Source: a bacterium
Lineage (GTDB): Bacteria > Bacteroidota > Bacteroidia > Bacteroidales > Bacteroidaceae
DNA: 27,115 nucleotides
Assembly: GCA_004559785.1 (NCBI GenBank)
Contig: SFXD01000023.1
Coordinates: 1-27,115, forward strand
Direction of reading: 5' to 3'
Positions 23,554 to 27,115 of the stretch are shown piece after piece; the stretch's first letter is position 1, and every line of letters starts with the position of its first letter. The translations under genes were made by a program, and so were the position numbers. The notes below the pieces were generated by a model that was given only the letters and a program-made list of their open reading frames with translations, did not search any database and was not told the origin of the DNA.

Positions 23554-25552
23554 GATAGACGCATCGTCGCAGGAATTCCAGAATGCCTTTAGCATCATCA
23601 AGCTGACACACCATTCCCTCTTCCTGACAGGCAAGGCCGGAACGGGCAAAAGCACGTTCCTCAAATACGTCTGCTCCAACATAAGGAAAAAAAGCGTCGT
23701 GCTTGCTCCGACGGGACTGGCAGCAATCAATGCTGGAGGCAGTACGCTACACAGTTTTTTCAAGTTGCCCCTCCATCCACTGCTACCCGACGACACGAGG
23801 TTCTCGGCACGCAACATACGGGACTTCCTCAAGTACAGGAAAAGTCAAATAAAATTACTAAAGGAAGTAGAGCTCATCATCATCGATGAAATATCCATGG
23901 TAAGGGCTGACATCATAGACTTCATCGACAAGGTCCTTCGCATTTATTCTGGGAACATGAAAGAGCCTTTCGGAGGTAAGCAGATGCTACTCGTCGGCGA
24001 CGTCTTCCAACTTGAGCCTGTAGTAAAAAGCGACGAGTACGACATCCTACGCAGATACTACCCCAACCCGTACTTCTTCTCCGCCAATGTCTTTTCCGAG
24101 ATGAAACTTGTATGCATCGAACTGAAAAAGGTGTACAGGCAGAGTGACTTGGGATTCATCACAGCCCTCGACCACATCAGGGAGAACAAGGTTTCAGAGA
24201 TTGAGCTTAACCTTCTCAACACACGTTTCCATACGTCAGAAGACAAACGTCCGCACAACAAAGATGGACTAAACATCGTACTCGCAACGAGGCGCGACAA
24301 CGTAGACCACATCAACGACAATGCGCTACAACGTCTCGAAGGAGAACCTGTGGTACTCAAAGGAGTAATCTCAGGAGACTTCCCCGAGACTTCCTTGCCT
24401 ACGCCCATCGAACTGGAACTGAAGAAGGGCGCGCAGGTCATTTTCGTGAAGAACGACCCCGACAAAAGATGGGTCAATGGCACGCTTGGCACGGTGCAAT
24501 CCTTCAACGGTAACGGAACGGAGATCGATGTCGTCACAGAAGACGGAGAACTCGTATGCGTAAAGCCCGAGAAATGGAGCAACATGAGATACGAGTACGA
24601 TGATAAGGAAAAGAAGATTGTCGAACACGAACTGGGAACATTCATCCAGTTCCCCATACGTCTGGCATGGGCCATCACCATCCACAAGAGCCAAGGGCTT
24701 ACGTTCCGCAACGTAACCATTGATTTCACCGGGGGCACCTTTGCAGGAGGGCAGGCATACGTGGCACTCAGCCGTTGCACGTCTCTCGACGGCATCACTC
24801 TCCTTCGGAAGGTAAACCGCTCGGACATCTTCGTCAAGCCGGAAGTCGTGGAGTTTGCCAAAAGTTTCAACAAGGAGGAAGATCTCCGTCGCGCCATGAT
24901 GATTGCAAAGGCCGACAACGAATATGCAGCATGCGCCAAGGCATTTGACAAGGGGGACATGGAAGAGTGCCTCAATCATTTCTTCGTGGCAATACACGCA
25001 CGGTACGACATTGAGAAACCTGCACCTCGCAGGCTCATCAGACGCAAGCTGAACGTCTTCAGGAAATTGATGGACGAGAACCATCAACTGAGGAATGAAA
25101 TGGAGGTGCAGAGAGAGAGGCTACGCAAACTTGCCGAGGAGTATGTGATACTTGGAAACGAGAGCATCACGTCAGCACACAATCACAGGGCAGCAATCGC
25201 CAACTATACAAAAGCCATTGACCTCTGCCCCACTCTTACCGACGCATGGACAAGGAGAGGAGTTACGTATCTCGATACTGGAGAACACGACCTTGCCCTG
25301 CACGACCTCAACCAGGCAGTCTCCTTGTCGCCCACATCCTTCAAGGCTGTCTACAATAGGGGAAGGGTATACCTCGCTATGGGGCTCCCTTCTGAAGCCA
25401 TGAACGACCTTTCGCATGCAATACGAATCAACTCTCGTCATTCAAGGGCACACAAACTGCTCGGGGATGCCTTCGCCGCTATGGGAGACGAAGAGAATGC
25501 CATCATGCTCTGGCAACATGCGGAAGAACTTGCTAAAAGGAAGAAAAAGTAA
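23537..25552 (+). CDS. PIF1-like superfamily 1 helicase with C-terminal TPR repeats
   Basis: The 671-residue protein has a P-loop GKAGTGKST at 32-40, motif Ia VVLAPTGLAAINAGG (54-68), Walker B IIIDEIS at 114-120, motif III GDVFQLEP at 154-161, and a C-terminal motif pair ITIHKSQGLT (380-389) and YVALSRCTS (408-416). These are typical of PIF1/RecD2-type 5'-3' DNA helicases. Residues 505-540 form a charged coiled coil. Residues about 533-668 hold about four tetratricopeptide repeats, which usually bind partner proteins. The substrate is unknown; roles in replication fork repair or G-quadruplex unwinding are family-based guesses. It overlaps the 3' end of the penicillin-binding protein gene by 17 bases, so the two are likely cotranscribed. 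Confidence 0.9.
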   Translation: MVQTVKIDASSQEFQNAFSIIKLTHHSLFLTGKAGTGKSTFLKYVCSNIRKKSVVLAPTGLAAINAGGSTLHSFFKLPLHPLLPDDTRFSARNIRDFLKYRKSQIKLLKEVELIIIDEISMVRADIIDFIDKVLRIYSGNMKEPFGGKQMLLVGDVFQLEPVVKSDEYDILRRYYPNPYFFSANVFSEMKLVCIELKKVYRQSDLGFITALDHIRENKVSEIELNLLNTRFHTSEDKRPHNKDGLNIVLATRRDNVDHINDNALQRLEGEPVVLKGVISGDFPETSLPTPIELELKKGAQVIFVKNDPDKRWVNGTLGTVQSFNGNGTEIDVVTEDGELVCVKPEKWSNMRYEYDDKEKKIVEHELGTFIQFPIRLAWAITIHKSQGLTFRNVTIDFTGGTFAGGQAYVALSRCTSLDGITLLRKVNRSDIFVKPEVVEFAKSFNKEEDLRRAMMIAKADNEYAACAKAFDKGDMEECLNHFFVAIHARYDIEKPAPRRLIRRKLNVFRKLMDENHQLRNEMEVQRERLRKLAEEYVILGNESITSAHNHRAAIANYTKAIDLCPTLTDAWTRRGVTYLDTGEHDLALHDLNQAVSLSPTSFKAVYNRGRVYLAMGLPSEAMNDLSHAIRINSRHSRAHKLLGDAFAAMGDEENAIMLWQHAEELAKRKKK

Positions 25553-25576
25553 TACTTTTTACGGCGGCAATTCACA

Positions 25577-25622
25577 AAAGGTTACTATTCCACACGCAAA
25601 ATTAACCTTTATTTGTTAATTT
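25577..25622 (+). other. Two competing hairpins after the helicase gene
   Basis: AAAGGTTA (25577-25584) can pair with TAACCTTT (25603-25610), and AAATTAAC (25599-25606) with GTTAATTT (25615-25622). The arms overlap, so only one can form. The region is A/T-rich and could be a weak terminator or a switch. Evidence is limited to pairing. Confidence 0.3.
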
Positions 25623-25678
25623 ACCTTAAAATACCGACAATATACTCCATGTTCGCATCTTATTTCAGTAAAAAAACG

Positions 25679-25686
25679 TAAATTTG
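25679..25686 (+). promoter_or_regulatory. -7 promoter box of the FAS1 lipoprotein gene
   Basis: TAAATTTG matches TAnnTTTG and sits in an A/T-rich 209-base gap, giving a predicted leader of about 70 bases. No good TTTG is seen 19-21 bases upstream. Confidence 0.5.
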
Positions 25687-25761
25687 CTTTGTTAAGTGTA
25701 TACAAAAGCACCAAAACCTAAATTAAGACACAATAAACAAGTTAAACTAAAATAACACAAA

Positions 25762-27115
25762 ATGCGTATGACAAACCGTTTAAGCAAATGGACCAGGCAC
25801 TCACAGAAGATGGTGTGCCTCTTGGCAGCTTGCGGCTTTTTGTATGGATGTAAAGACGAGTATCTGCTTGATGACGAGAAACCAAGCACCCTTAGTACAA
25901 GCATCCTTGAAAGCCTGCAAAACCCCAAAGTTGAAGGCATGGGTACATTCAACACCTATCTGAGGCTTATTGCGGACAAGGATGTCAATACAGGAGACCG
26001 TTCCCTTACGGACGTACTCTCCCGTACAGGCTCTAAGACCGTTTTCGTAGCCAACGATGATGCTTGGAGCGCCTTCTTCAAGAAGAACGCCACTCTGCCC
26101 GAGAGCAACCCATGGCACTATGCAACCAGCTACGAGAATCTGTCCGTAGCACAGAAGAAGCTCCTTATCCATACCAGCATGTTGAACAATGCCATCGTTA
26201 TGGAGAACCTTGCCAGCAGCGAGTCTACTGGCGATGCTTCACCCACACGTGGCGAGTACATGCGCCGTTATACCGACATAGAGTCTACCGACACTATCAC
26301 TTACGTGGCACCAGAGGACATCCCCGTCAGCTACAGCCCTGTTGACAAGGACTATTGGGAGAGATTCCGTACTGAGAACGGAGGTAATGGTATATGGATG
26401 GTTACGGACTCCACGGTTTCCATGATGCTGCACTTCACCAGCGAGCACATGACAAAGAACAACGTCAACGACAATGATTTTGCCATCTTCATGGGTTCAC
26501 CACGTGTGACGAGCGACGTTCACATCTACGATGCGAAGTTAATCAACAAGGACATTACCTGCGAAAACGGTTACGTCAACATGACAAGCAAGCCACTATG
26601 CCCATTGTCAAGCATGGCAGAGGTTATCCGCACCAATGGCAAGACCAACATCTTCAGCCACATGCTTGACCGCTATAGCGCACCCTTCTATTGCAGGAGA
26701 ATCACCGAGGCTTACAAGGACTTGCATCCCGAATTCCAGGATTCAATCTTCAACAAGCGTTATTTCTCCGACAACAGTGCCGGTAGAAGGAAGCTTGATT
26801 CCGAGCCTGGTCCAAACGGTACATACAAGACATATATGCCATACAAGGACGATACGAGCAAGGACATTATTCCCAGCCTAAAGTTCGATCCGGGATGGAA
26901 CGAGTATTGTGAGCGTGACCAGGCTGGTGCCAGTGTCGAGAAGGACATGGCTGCGATGTTCGTGCCCAGCGACGATGCCATCTGGAAGTATTTCACAGAG
27001 GGTGGAGGTATGCAGCTCATCCGCACATATTATATAAAGGAAGGTACTGACGAGGAAATTCCCTATCAAAGACCCACCACGGTAGACGATCTTTATCGTC
27101 AGATTGACTATATTC
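25762..27115 (+). CDS. FAS1 (fasciclin) domain lipoprotein, 3' end beyond the window
   Basis: The frame is open from the ATG at 25762 to the window edge, 451 codons, without a stop. The N-terminus has basic residues, a hydrophobic stretch MVCLLAACGFLYGC, and a probable lipidated Cys30 followed by KDEYLLDDE. Acidic residues just after the Cys fit the Bacteroidetes signal for surface-exposed lipoproteins. Two FAS1-like patterns are seen: KTVFVANDDAWSAFF (about 93-107) with a later IHTSMLNNAIV, and a second beginning AAMFVPSDDAIWKYF (about 397-411). In Bacteroidales, such proteins are often encoded beside SusC/SusD-like genes; whether that is so here lies outside the window. A second in-frame ATG at 25768 is possible. 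Ligand unknown. Confidence 0.85.
   Translation, partial: MRMTNRLSKWTRHSQKMVCLLAACGFLYGCKDEYLLDDEKPSTLSTSILESLQNPKVEGMGTFNTYLRLIADKDVNTGDRSLTDVLSRTGSKTVFVANDDAWSAFFKKNATLPESNPWHYATSYENLSVAQKKLLIHTSMLNNAIVMENLASSESTGDASPTRGEYMRRYTDIESTDTITYVAPEDIPVSYSPVDKDYWERFRTENGGNGIWMVTDSTVSMMLHFTSEHMTKNNVNDNDFAIFMGSPRVTSDVHIYDAKLINKDITCENGYVNMTSKPLCPLSSMAEVIRTNGKTNIFSHMLDRYSAPFYCRRITEAYKDLHPEFQDSIFNKRYFSDNSAGRRKLDSEPGPNGTYKTYMPYKDDTSKDIIPSLKFDPGWNEYCERDQAGASVEKDMAAMFVPSDDAIWKYFTEGGGMQLIRTYYIKEGTDEEIPYQRPTTVDDLYRQIDYI

Noticed and set aside
1..27115. tRNA, rRNA, riboswitch, phage, integrase or toxin-antitoxin genes
   Set aside because: Scanning the gaps by eye on both strands gave no cloverleaf, rRNA segment or recognisable aptamer, and no open frame with integrase, transposase or toxin motifs.

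Overview
The window looks like a chromosomal segment from a member of the Bacteroidales, most likely in the Prevotellaceae or a close relative. The evidence is a fused lpxC/fabZ gene, a Bacteroidetes-type RecA, recurrent promoter boxes of the form TAnnTTTG (some with TTTG 19-20 bases upstream), a near absence of Shine-Dalgarno sites, a C-terminal tail of type IX secretion (T9SS) sorting type on an exported glycosidase, and a FAS1 (fasciclin) lipoprotein with a Bacteroidetes-style signal. Base composition is about half GC by eye. The family names come from recognising the proteins; no database was searched.

Left part (1-7.8 kb, minus strand): dnaK with a clear terminator, then recA, a saccharopine-dehydrogenase-family enzyme (probably carboxynorspermidine synthase), a DUF6621-like protein, an exported protein with a Gly/Phe-rich tail, and an exported DUF5715 protein with a zinc-peptidase-like His/Asp/His set. 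Between the last two lies about 0.67 kb with no intact gene. It holds a possible remnant of a sorting tail and a short run of quasi-palindromic repeats.

Right part (7.8-27.1 kb, plus strand): the first unit is phoH, purC, a T9SS-tailed GHL10 glycosidase and aroE, ending in a hairpin terminator. A second unit starts from a duplicated promoter: purM, a small membrane protein, prfA, a second small membrane protein, pyrF, lpxD, lpxC/fabZ, lpxA, an acidic PRiA4_ORF3-like protein and miaA. Many of these genes abut or overlap by a few bases. A class A penicillin-binding protein and an overlapping PIF1-like helicase with C-terminal TPRs follow. The window ends inside a FAS1 lipoprotein gene.

Taken together, the plus-strand run joins nucleotide synthesis (purC, purM, pyrF), translation (prfA, miaA) and envelope building (lipid A acylation and deacetylation, FabZ, peptidoglycan synthase, possible glycan hydrolase). 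It is mostly conserved housekeeping. I see no CRISPR array, phage, integrase, insertion sequence or obvious new multi-gene defence system. The most unusual signals are small: a repeat that has rewritten the phoH C-terminus, the duplicated purM promoter, a sigma-54-like site with a dyad upstream of dnaK, and the repeat arrays at 5.6 and 6.8 kb.
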